Shown piece by piece: positions 1-8,973 of a stretch of DNA of 64,000 bases. Each line of letters opens with the position of its first letter. Within the stretch, counting starts at the first letter, position 1. Both the position numbers and the translations under genes were made by a program. Under the pieces are notes generated by a model. The model saw only the letters and a program-made list of their open reading frames with translations. It made no database searches and had not been told where the DNA came from. The DNA is from CAIWHR01 sp963836265 (GTDB lineage Bacteria; Pseudomonadota; Gammaproteobacteria; Burkholderiales; Casimicrobiaceae), in the NCBI GenBank assembly GCA_963836265.1, contig CAWIIO010000008.1:252733-316732 (forward strand), given 5' to 3'.

Positions 1-737
1 TCGACGCCGGAGAGCTCGTCGACAAGGCGGCGACGCTTTCCAGCCGCGGCAAGACGCCCGTCTATCTCGCCCTCGACGGCAAGGCGTGGGGCGTGCTCGG
101 CATCGCCGATGCCCTCAAGCCCGAGTCGGCGGCCGTCGTGGCGGCGCTGCGGGGCATGGGCCTGCGGGTCGCGATGATCACCGGCGACAGCGGGCGTACC
201 GCGCAAGCGATTGCGCAGCAGGCGGGCATGGACGACTACGAGGCGGAGGTATTGCCATCGGGCAAGGCCGAGTCGGTCAAGCGGCTCCAGCAGGGTGCAC
301 GCCGCATCGCATTCGTGGGCGACGGCATCAACGATGCACCTGCGCTCGCGCAGGCCGAAGTCGGGATCGCGGTCGCCACCGGCACCGACATTGCGATCGA
401 GGCAGCGGACGTGACGCTTACGCGCGGCGATCTGCACGGACTGGTGAGCGCACTTCAGGTCGCGCGACGCACGATGCGCACGATCCGCGCCAACCTGTTC
501 TGGGCCTTCATCTACAACATTCTGCTGATCCCGCTTGCCGCCGGCGTCCTGTATCCCGCCTGGGGTATTCACCTCAACCCGATGCTCGCGGGTCTCGCGA
601 TGGGGCTGTCCAGCGTCTTCGTCGTCACGAACAGCCTGCGCCTGAGGCGACTCGAGCCGGTGGTTGCGAAGAGCGCGAAGCTGAACGAAGAGGCCGCGAC
701 GGCTGGGCGAATGGTCGCGGCAGAGACGGCCCGGTAA
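1..737 (+). CDS. copA: Copper-translocating P-type ATPase, C-terminal part (5' end outside window)
   Basis: This is the end of a P1B-type ATPase that exports Cu(I) across the inner membrane. The open frame runs in from before base 1. It shows the end of the nucleotide-binding/phosphorylation region, with MITGDS and the hinge motif GDGINDAPAL, followed by a hydrophobic C-terminal stretch (two membrane helices around NLFWAFIYNILLIPLAAG and GLAMGLSSVFVV). The CPC metal motif and the DKTG phosphorylation site lie upstream and cannot be seen, so copper rather than another soft metal is inferred from the family and from the CopZ-like gene 52 bases downstream. It ends with TAA. Confidence 0.85.
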   Translation, partial: DAGELVDKAATLSSRGKTPVYLALDGKAWGVLGIADALKPESAAVVAALRGMGLRVAMITGDSGRTAQAIAQQAGMDDYEAEVLPSGKAESVKRLQQGARRIAFVGDGINDAPALAQAEVGIAVATGTDIAIEAADVTLTRGDLHGLVSALQVARRTMRTIRANLFWAFIYNILLIPLAAGVLYPAWGIHLNPMLAGLAMGLSSVFVVTNSLRLRRLEPVVAKSAKLNEEAATAGRMVAAETAR

Positions 738-789
738 GTTGAAACGCGATCGCTTCCGATCGCTCCCGGAACCAACCGAGGAGACAACG

Positions 790-996
790 ATGAGTTCGAC
801 GATTCTCAAAGTCCGCGGCATGACGTGCGGCCATTGCTCCGCGACGGTGGCGAAAGCCTTGAAGCAGGTGACCGGCGTTGAATCGGCCGAGGTCAATCTC
901 GACCGGGGCGAGGCTGTCGTGACCGGCCGGGCAGACGTCAAAAGCCTGATCGACGCAGTCAAAGAAGAGGGTTACGAGGCCGAGGCAAAGACGTGA
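790..996 (+). CDS. copZ: CopZ-like heavy-metal-associated domain copper chaperone
   Basis: This 68-residue protein is a single ferredoxin-like HMA domain. The Cu(I)-binding motif MTCGHC lies near residues 11-16, and the protein ends after the expected EEGYEAEAKT strand. It probably carries Cu(I) to the ATPase encoded just upstream. The ATG at 790 is chosen because GAGGAG sits at 778-783, six bases ahead, and because the family starts just before the first beta strand. The frame extends upstream to 739 without homology. Same strand and close spacing suggest co-transcription with the ATPase. Confidence 0.88.
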   Translation: MSSTILKVRGMTCGHCSATVAKALKQVTGVESAEVNLDRGEAVVTGRADVKSLIDAVKEEGYEAEAKT

Positions 997-1297
997 TTCT
1001 GCCTTGTGCGTTCGTCAGTCCGCCAGCCGGCGGCGGCGTCAGGATATTCGCGTGCTCTTCAACCTTTCACCGTGGTGAAGGTGAAGCCCGCGCGCCGATC
1101 GCCTGCATCTCTTCTCAGGGTTTGCACGGCGACCGGCCCCGCATGATCCCTACGATCAGTACAGAATCCATGGCGCCCTCCTGAGTCGCTCGAGCTTCAG
1201 CGCGCCAAAGCAGCATCGCCGGCCTTAGTCCATCGTCCCAATGCCGTTGCGACGGCTCAAAAAGAAAGTGGGTGAAGTGCCCAGCTTCGTTAATGAC
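997..1297. other. Intergenic stretch with one imperfect hairpin, no gene seen
   Basis: No convincing coding frame is visible between the copper chaperone and the tRNA pair. An imperfect inverted repeat at about 1057-1086 (CTTCA ... TGAAG arms enclosing CACC/GGTG) could end the copper operon transcript, but no T-run follows it. Confidence 0.4.
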
Positions 1298-1373
1298 TGG
1301 CGTCCCCAAGGGGATTCGAACCCCTGTACTCACCGTGAAAGGGTGATGTCCTAGGCCTCTAGACGATGGGGAC
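1298..1373 (-). tRNA. tRNA-Glu (anticodon UUC)
   Basis: A 76-base cloverleaf on the minus strand. The acceptor GTCCCC pairs with GGGGAC, the anticodon loop CTTTCAC gives UUC, the T-loop is GGTTCGAATCC, and the 3' CCA is encoded (TGG on the plus strand at 1298-1300). It lies 40 bases downstream of tRNA-Ala on the same strand and is probably processed from the same transcript. Confidence 0.96.
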
Positions 1374-1413
1374 CCGGTGCTGCGGCAGCCGGGCAACGAC
1401 TGCGATGATTGTG

Positions 1414-1489
<76 letters not shown>

Positions 1490-1503
1490 ACGGCCAACGC
1501 GAA

Positions 1504-1532
1504 ATTATACCGGCCGGTCACGAGGTTGGCAA
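1504..1532 (-). promoter_or_regulatory. Sigma70 promoter of the tRNA-Ala/tRNA-Glu operon
   Basis: Read on the minus strand, TTGCCA (1532-1527) is followed by a 17-base spacer and a consensus TATAAT (1509-1504). The predicted start falls near 1497, a few bases before the 5' end of tRNA-Ala. Confidence 0.8.
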
Positions 1533-1671
1533 ACCGAGACCCTGCGAACATTGCGCCGGCGCGCGCACGTGATTGAGCTATCATCGCCGCCGCTCGCTCG
1601 GCGTGCGGCGCGGTGCGGACGCACGGCCGCAAACTCGCGCATTTTCTTCCGACCAGGCACCCGTTCCTCCG

Positions 1672-2484
1672 ATGCCCCTGCTTCCTCCGACCGCCGCACC
1701 GTCGATCGACTTCTCCGGCCGCGCGATCCTCGTCACGGGCGCGACGGGCGGCCTCGGGCGCGCGATCGCGCTCGCCTGCGCGGCGCGCGGCGCAACGGTC
1801 GTGCTGCATGGGCGCGTCGTGCGCAAGCTCGAGGCTCTCTACGATGAGATCGTCGCGGCGGGCGGTCCGCAACCCACGATCCTGCCGCTCGATCTTGCAA
1901 AGGCCACCTCCGATGATTTCAGCTCCGTCGCGCGCGCGATCGAAAGGCAGCTCGGCCGGCTCGAGGGTCTCGTGCACACCGCGGCGTTCCTGGGATCGCT
2001 GGGGCCCATCGAGCATCAAGCATTCGACGCGTGGCAAACGGCGTTGCGCGTCAACGTCGCTGCGGCAATGGCGCTCACGCGCTCGACATTGCCGTTGCTC
2101 GGCGCCGCGCCCGACGCGGCGATCGTATTCACGCTCGATTCCCGCGGCGACGATCCGCGTGCGTTCTGGGGCGCTTATGCGGCATCGAAGGCCGCGCTCG
2201 CCGCGCTCGCCGCCACGCTTGCCGACGAGTTGGAAACCCGCGCAAACCTCCGCGTCAACGCCGTCGTGCCAGGCCCGATCCGGTCGCCGCTGCGCATGCG
2301 CACCCATCCCGGCGAGGACAGGGATGCACTGCCGCCCCCGGAAGCGCTCGCGCCGCTGTATCTGCAACTAATCGCCGCCCAGCCCAAGGCCGAGAGTGGC
2401 GTACGCATCGACGCGCGGGCGTGGCTTGCCGGTCACGCGGCGTCGACGCCGCTCGTCCGCGCCTCGGCCGCCGGCCGGCCATAG
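1672..2484 (+). CDS. yciK: YciK-like short-chain dehydrogenase/reductase
   Basis: This 270-residue SDR has the NAD(P)-binding glycine motif TGATGGLG near its N terminus and the catalytic YAASK. Its overall order closely follows the YciK branch: YAASK, then LRVNAVVPGPIRSPLR, then a PLYLQLI stretch near the C terminus. The substrate of YciK proteins is not settled. The usual TSSS before the catalytic Tyr reads FTLDSRG here, so the serine position is shifted. The ATG at 1672 is chosen because family homology begins there; the frame stays open upstream to 1573. The 3' end overlaps the convergent YgfX-like gene by about 50 bases. Confidence 0.82.
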   Translation: MPLLPPTAAPSIDFSGRAILVTGATGGLGRAIALACAARGATVVLHGRVVRKLEALYDEIVAAGGPQPTILPLDLAKATSDDFSSVARAIERQLGRLEGLVHTAAFLGSLGPIEHQAFDAWQTALRVNVAAAMALTRSTLPLLGAAPDAAIVFTLDSRGDDPRAFWGAYAASKAALAALAATLADELETRANLRVNAVVPGPIRSPLRMRTHPGEDRDALPPPEALAPLYLQLIAAQPKAESGVRIDARAWLAGHAASTPLVRASAAGRP

Positions 2485-2903
2485 CGCAACACGACGCGCA
2501 GCCGCCGGAAATCATCCGCAGGAAGCGTGTCGGGCAGGATCAGGATCGATCGCGAAGGCGCCCACCAGAATGTCCCGTCGGGACGCCAGACGATGACGGT
2601 GAGATGGGCGCCGACGTACGTGTCGTCACGGATGCTGCCCTCGCGCGAACGGCCATCACGACCACTGACGGTAATGCGCCGATCGGCGCCGACATGGAGC
2701 AGCGCGGGCACGCCGCGGCCGGTGCATTGCCGGAACCCGCGCACGGCGACTGCGCCGATCATCATCGCACCCATACCGGAGAGCCAGAGCGGTAATGGCA
2801 ACAGGCCGATCAGCACGGTAATCGTTACATGGGCAAGCGCGATGAACGCGCAGGCGATGCGCGACGGACGTGGTTCGAGTCGAAGGCGCGGGGGCGGATG
2901 CAT
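2433..2903 (-). CDS. YgfX/CptA-like small membrane protein
   Basis: About 156 residues: a short basic N terminus (MHPPPRLRLEPRPSR), a hydrophobic hairpin of two membrane segments (roughly residues 18-52), then a soluble C-terminal part ending in a pattern like LPDTLPADDFRRLRVVLRY. That ending is typical of the YgfX family, which includes CptA of E. coli. Nothing SdhE-like lies next to it here, so the role is open. The ATG at 2903 is chosen because the region upstream in the same frame reads through an intergenic hairpin repeat and is not conserved-looking. No clear ribosome-binding site was seen. The 3' end overlaps the SDR tail to tail. Confidence 0.6.
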   Translation of the reverse strand: MHPPPRLRLEPRPSRIACAFIALAHVTITVLIGLLPLPLWLSGMGAMMIGAVAVRGFRQCTGRGVPALLHVGADRRITVSGRDGRSREGSIRDDTYVGAHLTVIVWRPDGTFWWAPSRSILILPDTLPADDFRRLRVVLRYGRPAAEARTSGVDAA

Positions 2904-2978
2904 CGCCGCCCATTGCAGGCTGATTGCGGCGTCCGGCCAATCGGCCGGACGGCTGAATCCGCTCGGCTGCCGGATGTC

Positions 2979-3084
2979 GGTCATCGCCGCGAACGCGGGG
3001 ATGCAGCGACTCTCGACGCAAGACACCAGGTTCCCGCTTCCGCAGGAACGACGGACCGGGTTCCCGCCCCCGTTGGAACGACGG
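2979..3084. repeat. Cluster of short palindromic intergenic repeats
   Basis: At least two copies of a 26-base unit lie 30 bases apart (3029-3054 and 3059-3084), both shaped GGTTCCCGC...GGAACGACGG. A related hairpin with arms CCGCG/CGCGG lies at 2987-2998. The unit resembles the dispersed TTCCCGC-hairpin repeats common between genes in betaproteobacteria. The cluster sits between the 5' side of the YgfX-like gene and the 3' end of ppsA. No gene is visible from 2904 to 3136. Confidence 0.65.
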
Positions 3085-3136
3085 CATTACGTGCAATCGG
3101 TCTCTGGATCTCGGAAGCGTCAGCCCCCGCACCGGG

Positions 3137-5521
3137 TCAAACCGGCTTCTTCCCCGCGAGCAACAGCCACGTCTCGACGACGGTATCGGGATTGAGCGAC
3201 ATGCTCTCGATGCCTTGCCCGACCAGCCACTGCGCGAGATCCGGATGGTCCGACGGCCCCTGGCCGCAGATGCCCGCGTACTTTCCCGCCTTGCGGCAGG
3301 CCTTGATCGCCATCGAGAGCATCGCCTTCACCGCGTCGTCGCGCTCGTCGAACGTCGGCGCGATCGGACCGCCCGAATCGCGGTCGACGGCGAGCGTGAG
3401 CTGCGTCATGTCGTTGGAGCCGATCGAGAAGCCGTCGAAGTGCTCGAGAAAGCGATCGGCGAGGATCGCATTGGACGGGATCTCGCACATCATGATCACC
3501 TTGAGCTCGTTCTTTCCGCGTTTCAGTCCTTCCTTTTCCAGGAGCGCGATCACGCGACGGGCCTCGTCGAGGGTCCGCACGAACGGGATCATCAGCTCGA
3601 CGTTGGTGAAGCCCATCGCGTCGCGGACCCGCTTCATCGCCTCGCATTCGAGGGCGAAGCAGTCGTGGAACTCCTCGGCGATGTAGCGCGAAGCGCCCCG
3701 AAAGCCGATCATCGGATTTTCCTCGTGCGGCTCGAAGTCCGCTCCGCCCAGCAGGTTCGAATATTCGTTCGACTTGAAATCGGAGAGCCGAACGATCACT
3801 TTCTTCGGCCAGAACGCGGCGGCGATCGTCGCCACCCCTTCGGCGATCTTGGCGACGTAGAACTCGGTCGGGCTGGGGTAGCCGGCGATCCGCTTCCGGA
3901 TTTCGCGCTGCAGGTCGGCAGGCTGCCGCTCGAGCTCGATCAACGCCTTCGGGTGGATGCCGACGTTCTTGTTGATGATGAACTCGAGGCGCGCGAGGCC
4001 CACGCCTTCGTTGGGCAAGCGCCGGAACTCGAACGCGAGCTCCGGGTTGCCGACGTTCATCATGATCTTGGTCGGGGCCGGCGGCATCCGGTCGAGCGCG
4101 ACTTCGACGACCTCGACGTCGAGCTTGCCCTTGTACACGTGCCCGGTGTCGCCCTCGGCGCACGACACGGTGACCTCGTCGCCGTCCGGCAGCACATGCG
4201 TGGCGTCGCCGCAGCCGACGACCGCCGGAATGCCAAGCTCGCGGGCGATGATCGCCGCGTGGCAGGTGCGGCCTCCGCGATTGGTGACAATCGCCGCGGC
4301 GCGCTTCATCACCGGCTCCCAGTCGGGGTCGGTCATGTCGGCGACCAGCACGTCGCCCGCCTGCACCTTGTCCATTTCGTCTGCGGACTTGACCAGCCGC
4401 ACGGCGCCCTGCCCGATCTTCTGGCCGATCGCGCGGCCGGCGGCCAGCACCTCCGACTTCGACTTGAGCCGGAACCGGCGCAGCGTCTCGCCGCTTTCGC
4501 GCGATTTCACCGTCTCGGGCCGCGCCTGCAGGATGTAGAGCTTGCCGTCGGCGCCGTCGCGCCCCCACTCGATGTCCATCGGGCGACGGTAGTGCTTTTC
4601 GATGCTCACCGCGTAGCGGGCGAGCTCCTCGGCTTCGGCGTCGGTGATCGAAAAGCGGTGGCGCTCGTCCTCGGGAACTTCCGTCGTGACCGTCGATTTG
4701 CCGGCGGTCCGCGTGGCGGCGAACGTCATCTTGATCGCCTTGCCGCCGACGCTCTTGCGCAAGATCGCCGGCCGGCCCGCCTCGAGGTTGGGCTTGTAGA
4801 CGTAGAACTCGTCCGGGTTGACCGCACCTTGGACGACCGTCTCGCCGAGGCCATAGGACGCGGTAATGAAGACGACCTGGTCGAACCCCGATTCGGTGTC
4901 CAGCGTGAACATGACGCCTGCCGCGCCCGAGGTCACTTCGCACCATCCGCTGGACGCCGGCGGAAAGCGCCACCTCTTTGTCTGCGAAGCCCCGATGGAC
5001 GCGATACGAGATTGCCCGATCGTTGTAGAGACTCGCGAAAACCTCCCTCACTGCGTTAAGAATATTATCTAGTCCATTGATATTTAGGAATGTTTCCTGT
5101 TGACCAGCGAACGAGGCCTCGGGCAGATCCTCGGCCGTCGCCGAGGATCGGACAGCCCAGGATCCCTCGGAATCGCCAGCCGCCAGCGTCGTGTAGGCCT
5201 CGCCGATTGCCTGCTCGAGCGCCGGCGGCAGAGGCGCGGCCGTGATCCAGCTCCGGATCTCGGCGCCCGCGTTGGCGAGCGCGCCGACGTCGTCGACATC
5301 GAGCGCCGAGAGCCGCGCGGCGATGCGCGCACCGAGCTGGTTGTGCGCGAGGAATTCGCGAAACGCGAACGCGGTGGTCGCGAAGCCGCCCGGGACGCGA
5401 ATTCCCGCACCCGCCGAGCTCGCCGATCATCTCGCCCAGCGATGCGTTCTTGCCGCCGACGTCCTCGACGTCGCTCGTTGCGCAGCGCATCGAACGGAAT
5501 GACCCTTGGCTTGTCGCTCAT
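3137..5521 (-). CDS. ppsA: Phosphoenolpyruvate synthase, interrupted by three frame breaks
   Basis: PpsA makes phosphoenolpyruvate from pyruvate and ATP for gluconeogenesis. Joining frames gives a normal length of about 795 residues. It contains the N-terminal ATP-binding domain (DVGGKNASLGEM; AVRSSATAEDLPEASFAGQ), the swivelling phosphohistidine domain (GGRTCHAAI, His), and the C-terminal PEP/pyruvate domain with SIGSNDMTQL and the active-site Cys in GICGQGPSDHPD. The start is ATG at 5521 (MSDKPRVIPF) behind GAGAGG. Frame changes occur near 5468, 5417 and 4930, each explained by one extra base. From the last break on, 599 residues are uninterrupted. A 59-base AT-rich patch at 5042-5100 keeps the conserved protein sequence. 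The regulator ppsR lies 3.4 kb to the right. Confidence 0.9.
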
Positions 5522-5621
5522 GCGCGTCCTCTCGAGCCATTCGCGCGTGGCGATGCGCAAAACAGCGGGGAAAGCCGCGATTTTACAGTCCGCCCCCGTG
5601 TTTCCGCGAAAGCGACGCACC

Positions 5622-5650
5622 AGAAAAACAAGAACCCGCCGCGGCGGGTC
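5622..5650 (-). terminator. Rho-independent terminator of the HTH gene
   Basis: A perfect 16-base palindrome, ACCCGCCGCGGCGGGT (5634-5649), is followed on the minus strand by TCTTGTTTTT (complement of 5624-5633). It lies 47 bases past the inferred stop of the HTH gene and separates it from ppsA on the same strand. Confidence 0.75.
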
Positions 5651-5696
5651 CCGGACCTCGAACGTACGCGCCGCTTCGGCGACGCGCGCGGAAAAG

Positions 5697-6099
5697 TCAG
5701 AGGGAGTGGGTGCCTTTGTCGCCGCCGCCGGCGGGAACCTCGAGCGCCTCGGCCGGCTCCGCCGCTTCGCCGATGCCCGCTTCGTCGAGGGACAAGCGGC
5801 GCGCCACCCGCCCGATTGCGCCCCTTCACGGCCCGGCGGAGCGTCCGGTACAGATCCGGATGAGCTTCCTTCAGATAGCTGATGATCTCGAAGTCGACCC
5901 GCTTGACTTGCGACAGGTCGATCTGCTCGACGTGCACCAGGCGCAGCAGCTCGCGTACGGGTTTGGGCATTTCGCGGCCGCTCTCGTAGCGCGAGCCGCC
6001 GCTTTGGGTGACGCCGATCTGGGTCCAGAACTGCTCCTGGTTCAACCCAAGCCGGCGCCGGATTTCACGGGGATTGAGGACGCGGTCGAAAAGTTTCAC
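5697..6099 (-). CDS. Small helix-turn-helix (XRE-type) regulator, one frame break
   Basis: The N terminus (LNPREIRRRLGLNQEQFWTQIGVTQSGGSRYESGREMP) is an XRE/Cro-type helix-turn-helix, followed by an LLRLVHVE helix. The frame breaks at a run of four C at 5821-5824. Dropping one base restores a sensible alanine- and glutamate-rich C terminus (ARRLSLDEAGIGEAAEP) and a TGA at 5697, for a protein of about 133 residues. A good terminator follows. No toxin partner is seen beside it, so a plain DNA-binding regulator is more likely than an antitoxin. Its target is unknown. Overlapping inverted repeats in its upstream region (6188-6216) may be its own operator. Confidence 0.72.
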
Positions 6100-6187
6100 G
6101 GGTTCGCTCGCCTTGTCGGTTCGCCCGCGGACGCCCGCGTCCGCACGGCCCTGCCTTTACTGTATACCTCTGCGCGATGCTCGATGC

Positions 6188-6216
6188 GGTATGCCCTGTC
6201 CTATACCATTGGCATA
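6188..6216. promoter_or_regulatory. Candidate operator upstream of the HTH gene
   Basis: Two nested inverted repeats lie in the gap between the HTH gene and the ABC-F gene: GGTAT (6188-6192) / ATACC (6203-6207), and TATGCC (6190-6195) / GGCATA (6211-6216). They are AT-richer than their surroundings. A minus-strand TATACA (6166-6161) nearby could be a -10 box. Autoregulation is an inference from position only. Confidence 0.35.
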
Positions 6217-6332
6217 TTTTCGACCGAAAAGTTCCCTCGGCGCAAGCGCCATTCGTCCGGCGGGCCAGGCCGGCCCGCCGCTTTGTTGCGGAAGTCAGCC
6301 TTTCTAGCGGGGTCGGCGGATCGCTTGGCGGG

Positions 6333-7937
6333 TCAGGCGGGACCCTGCGCCGCGAGATGGTCCTCGTAGTTGCCGGCGAAATGGACCGGTTTCGGGCCGC
6401 CCAATTCGACGATCTGCGTCGCCAGCGCCGAGACGAATTGGCGGTCGTGCGACACGAAAACGAGGGTCCCGGCGTACTTCTCGAGGGCGAGCTGCAGCGA
6501 CTCGATCGACTCCATGTCCATGTGGTTGGTCGGCTCGTCCATCAGGAGCACGTTGGGCCGGGTCAGCATCAGCTTGCCGCAGAGCATCCGGCCCTTTTCG
6601 CCGCCGGACAACACCCGCACCTTCTTCGCGCCGTCGTCGCCGGTGAAAAGCAGCCGGCCCAGCGTCGCGCGCACGATCTGCTCGTCGTCGCCGTCGAGCG
6701 CCCACTGCCGCATCCAGTCGAACACCGTCAGCTCCGAATCGAAAACCTCGGTCTGGTCCTGCATGCAATAGCCGAGCGCTGGCCTTTTCCGCCCATTTCA
6801 CGCGGCCGACGTCGGGCCGAGCTCGCCCGCCAGCGTGCGCAGCAGCGTGGTCTTTCCGGCGCCGTTGGGTCCGACGATCGCGAGCCGCTCGCCGGCTTCG
6901 AGCATGAGGCTCAGGTTCGCGAAGAGCTCCTTCGGCTGTCCCGGCCAGCCTTTCGCGAGGTGCTCGATCTCGACCGCGTGCCGATGGAGCTTGCGCTTCG
7001 CGTCGAGATCGAAGCGGATGTAGGGATTCTGCCGCGACGACGGCTTGACGTCCTCGACCTTGATCTTCTCGATCTGCCGCGCGCGCGAGGTTGCCTGGCG
7101 CGCCTTCGACTTGTTGGCCGAGAAGCGACGGACGAACTCCTGCAGCTCGGCGATCCGTTCCTTCGCCTTCGCGTTCGCGCTCAGCACCTGCGCGCGCGCC
7201 TGCGTCGATGCGATCATGTAATCGTCGTAGTTGCCGGGATACACGCGCAGCGTGCCGTAGTCGAGGTCGGCCATGTGCGTGCAGACGCTGTTCAGGAAGT
7301 GCCGATCGTGCGAGATGATGATCATCGTGCTCGTCCGCTCGTTCAACACGCCTTCGAGCCAGCGAATCGAGTTGATGTCGAGATGGTTGGTCGGTTCGTC
7401 GAGCAGCAGGATGTCCGGATCGGCGAAGAGCGCCTGCGCGAGGAGCACGCGAAGCTTCCACCCCGGCGCGACCGCGCTCATCGGTCCGGCGTGGAGGTCG
7501 AGGGCGATGCCGGCCCCCAGCAGCAGCTCCCCGGCGCGCGCCTCGGCCGTGTAGCCGCCGAATTCGGCGAATTTCGCTTCCAGCTCGGCCGCGTGGACAT
7601 ACGCGTCCTCGGTCGCGTCGGGATCGGCGTAGATCGCGTCTTTCTCGGCCTTCGCGCGCCACATCGCCTCGTGGCCCATCAGCACGACGTCGAGAACGCG
7701 GACGTCCTCGTAGGCGAACTGATCCTGGCCGAGCTTGCCCAGACGCTCGCCGCGATCGAGCGCCACATTTCCGGCAGACGGCTCGAGCTCGCCGCCCAGG
7801 ATCCTCAGCACCGACGACTTGCCGCAGCCGTTGGCGCCGATCAGACCGTAGCGATTGCCATCGCCGAACTTGACGGTGACGCTCTCGAACAGCGGTTTCG
7901 CGCCGAACTGAAGCGTGACGTTGGAGGCGATGAGCAC
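6333..7937 (-). CDS. ybiT: ABC-F ATPase, YbiT type, with a compensated frame disturbance
   Basis: A ribosome-associated ABC-F protein with two ATP-binding cassettes and no membrane domain. Cassette 1 has GANGCGKS and LLLDEPTNHLD; a charged linker follows (residues about 245-300, RQATSRARQIEKIK); cassette 2 has GPNGAGKTT, LSGGEKGRM and MDEPTNHMD. Length (535 residues) and the MLIASNVTLQFGAKPLFE start match YbiT closely. The frame is lost and regained within about 40 bases: an apparent missing base near 6812 and an extra base near 6778, spanning GRVKWAEKAS. The rest is intact. The family acts on stalled or idle ribosomes; the exact role of YbiT is uncertain. Confidence 0.88.
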
Positions 7938-8069
7938 GTGAATCGCGGGGGCAAATGGTCCATTCTGCTAGAATCGATCCGTTGGCTCAAGGTCCGCATT
8001 CGGTCCGCATTCGACCCGACGACTGCCGGTCACCGGCGCCGGATGCGCCCGCCGCAGGCGGCTCACTTC

Positions 8070-8900
8070 ATGCCTCGTTACGATCTGCACTGCCACTCGA
8101 CGTGCTCCGACGGCCTGCTCGCGCCGGCCGCGGTCGTCGAACGCGCCGCTTCTCGCGGCGTCGACGTTCTCGCGCTGACCGACCACGACGAGGTCTCCGG
8201 CCTCGCCGAAGCCATCGATGCGGCGCGCCGGGTAGGCATCGGGCTCGTCTGCGGTTCCGAGCTCTCGGTGAGCTGGGAAGATTTGAGCATTCACATCGTC
8301 GGGCTCAAGATCGATCCGGAAAACGCCGCGCTGGGCGCGGGTCTCGAGGCCATCCGCTCGGGACGCACGACCCGGGCACGGCGAATCGGCGACGCGCTCG
8401 CCGCTGCCGGCATCCCCGGCGCTTATGAGGGTGCGCTGAAATACGTGACTAGCGAGCGGCTCGTCACGCGCGCGCATTTCGCGCGCTACCTGGTCGAAGC
8501 CGGCTACGTGCGCGAAGTCAAGGACGTGTTCAAGCAATACCTCACGCCCGGCAAGCCCGGACACGTCCAGCACGAGTGGGCGACGCTGTCGCAGGCGGTC
8601 GACTGGATCCATGCCGCAGGCGGGCAGGCGGTGGTCGCGCATCCGGGTCGCTACCGAGTGAGCGAGAGCGGCATGCGGCGCCTGCTCGCCGAGTTTCGCG
8701 ACGCCGGCGGCGACGCGATCGAAGTGCTTTCCTCGTCGCACACGCCTGCGCAATATGCAAAGTACGCAACCCTGTCGCGGGTGTTCGGGCTAGCCGGTTC
8801 CTGCGGCTCCGACTATCACGGCCCGGGCGAATCCTGGATCGATCTGGGCGACCTGCCGGAGATGCCGGCCGGCGTCGTCCCCGTATGGAAAGATTGGTAG
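8070..8900 (+). CDS. rnm: RNase AM-like PHP-domain phosphoesterase (YciV family)
   Basis: A 276-residue PHP-domain metal hydrolase. Motifs: DLHCHSTCSDG at residues 5-15, LTDHDE, GSELS, a late HPGRYR, and GSDYHGPGE near the C terminus, together supplying the three-metal site. Members of this family hydrolyse 3',5'-nucleoside bisphosphates and act as a 5'-3' exonuclease on short RNA, including rRNA 5' ends. The ATG at 8070 directly precedes the first PHP motif; an in-frame ATG at 8043 is less likely. The gene is divergent from ybiT and is followed 73 bases later by ppsR on the same strand. Confidence 0.85.
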   Translation: MPRYDLHCHSTCSDGLLAPAAVVERAASRGVDVLALTDHDEVSGLAEAIDAARRVGIGLVCGSELSVSWEDLSIHIVGLKIDPENAALGAGLEAIRSGRTTRARRIGDALAAAGIPGAYEGALKYVTSERLVTRAHFARYLVEAGYVREVKDVFKQYLTPGKPGHVQHEWATLSQAVDWIHAAGGQAVVAHPGRYRVSESGMRRLLAEFRDAGGDAIEVLSSSHTPAQYAKYATLSRVFGLAGSCGSDYHGPGESWIDLGDLPEMPAGVVPVWKDW

Positions 8901-8973
8901 TGCGGCGGCGGGGGGTGCCGCTTCCGGCGCTCACTCGCCCGCGGCGGCAGGCGGTCCGGTGATCGTTGCGCCG

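Noticed and set aside
2904..3026. A 41-residue N-terminal extension of the YgfX-like protein
   Set aside because: It is the translation of an intergenic hairpin repeat and not a conserved protein segment.
4925..5470. Programmed frameshifting in ppsA
   Set aside because: Three separate shifts without slippery sites or following structures are not a known pattern for this enzyme; error or mutation is simpler.
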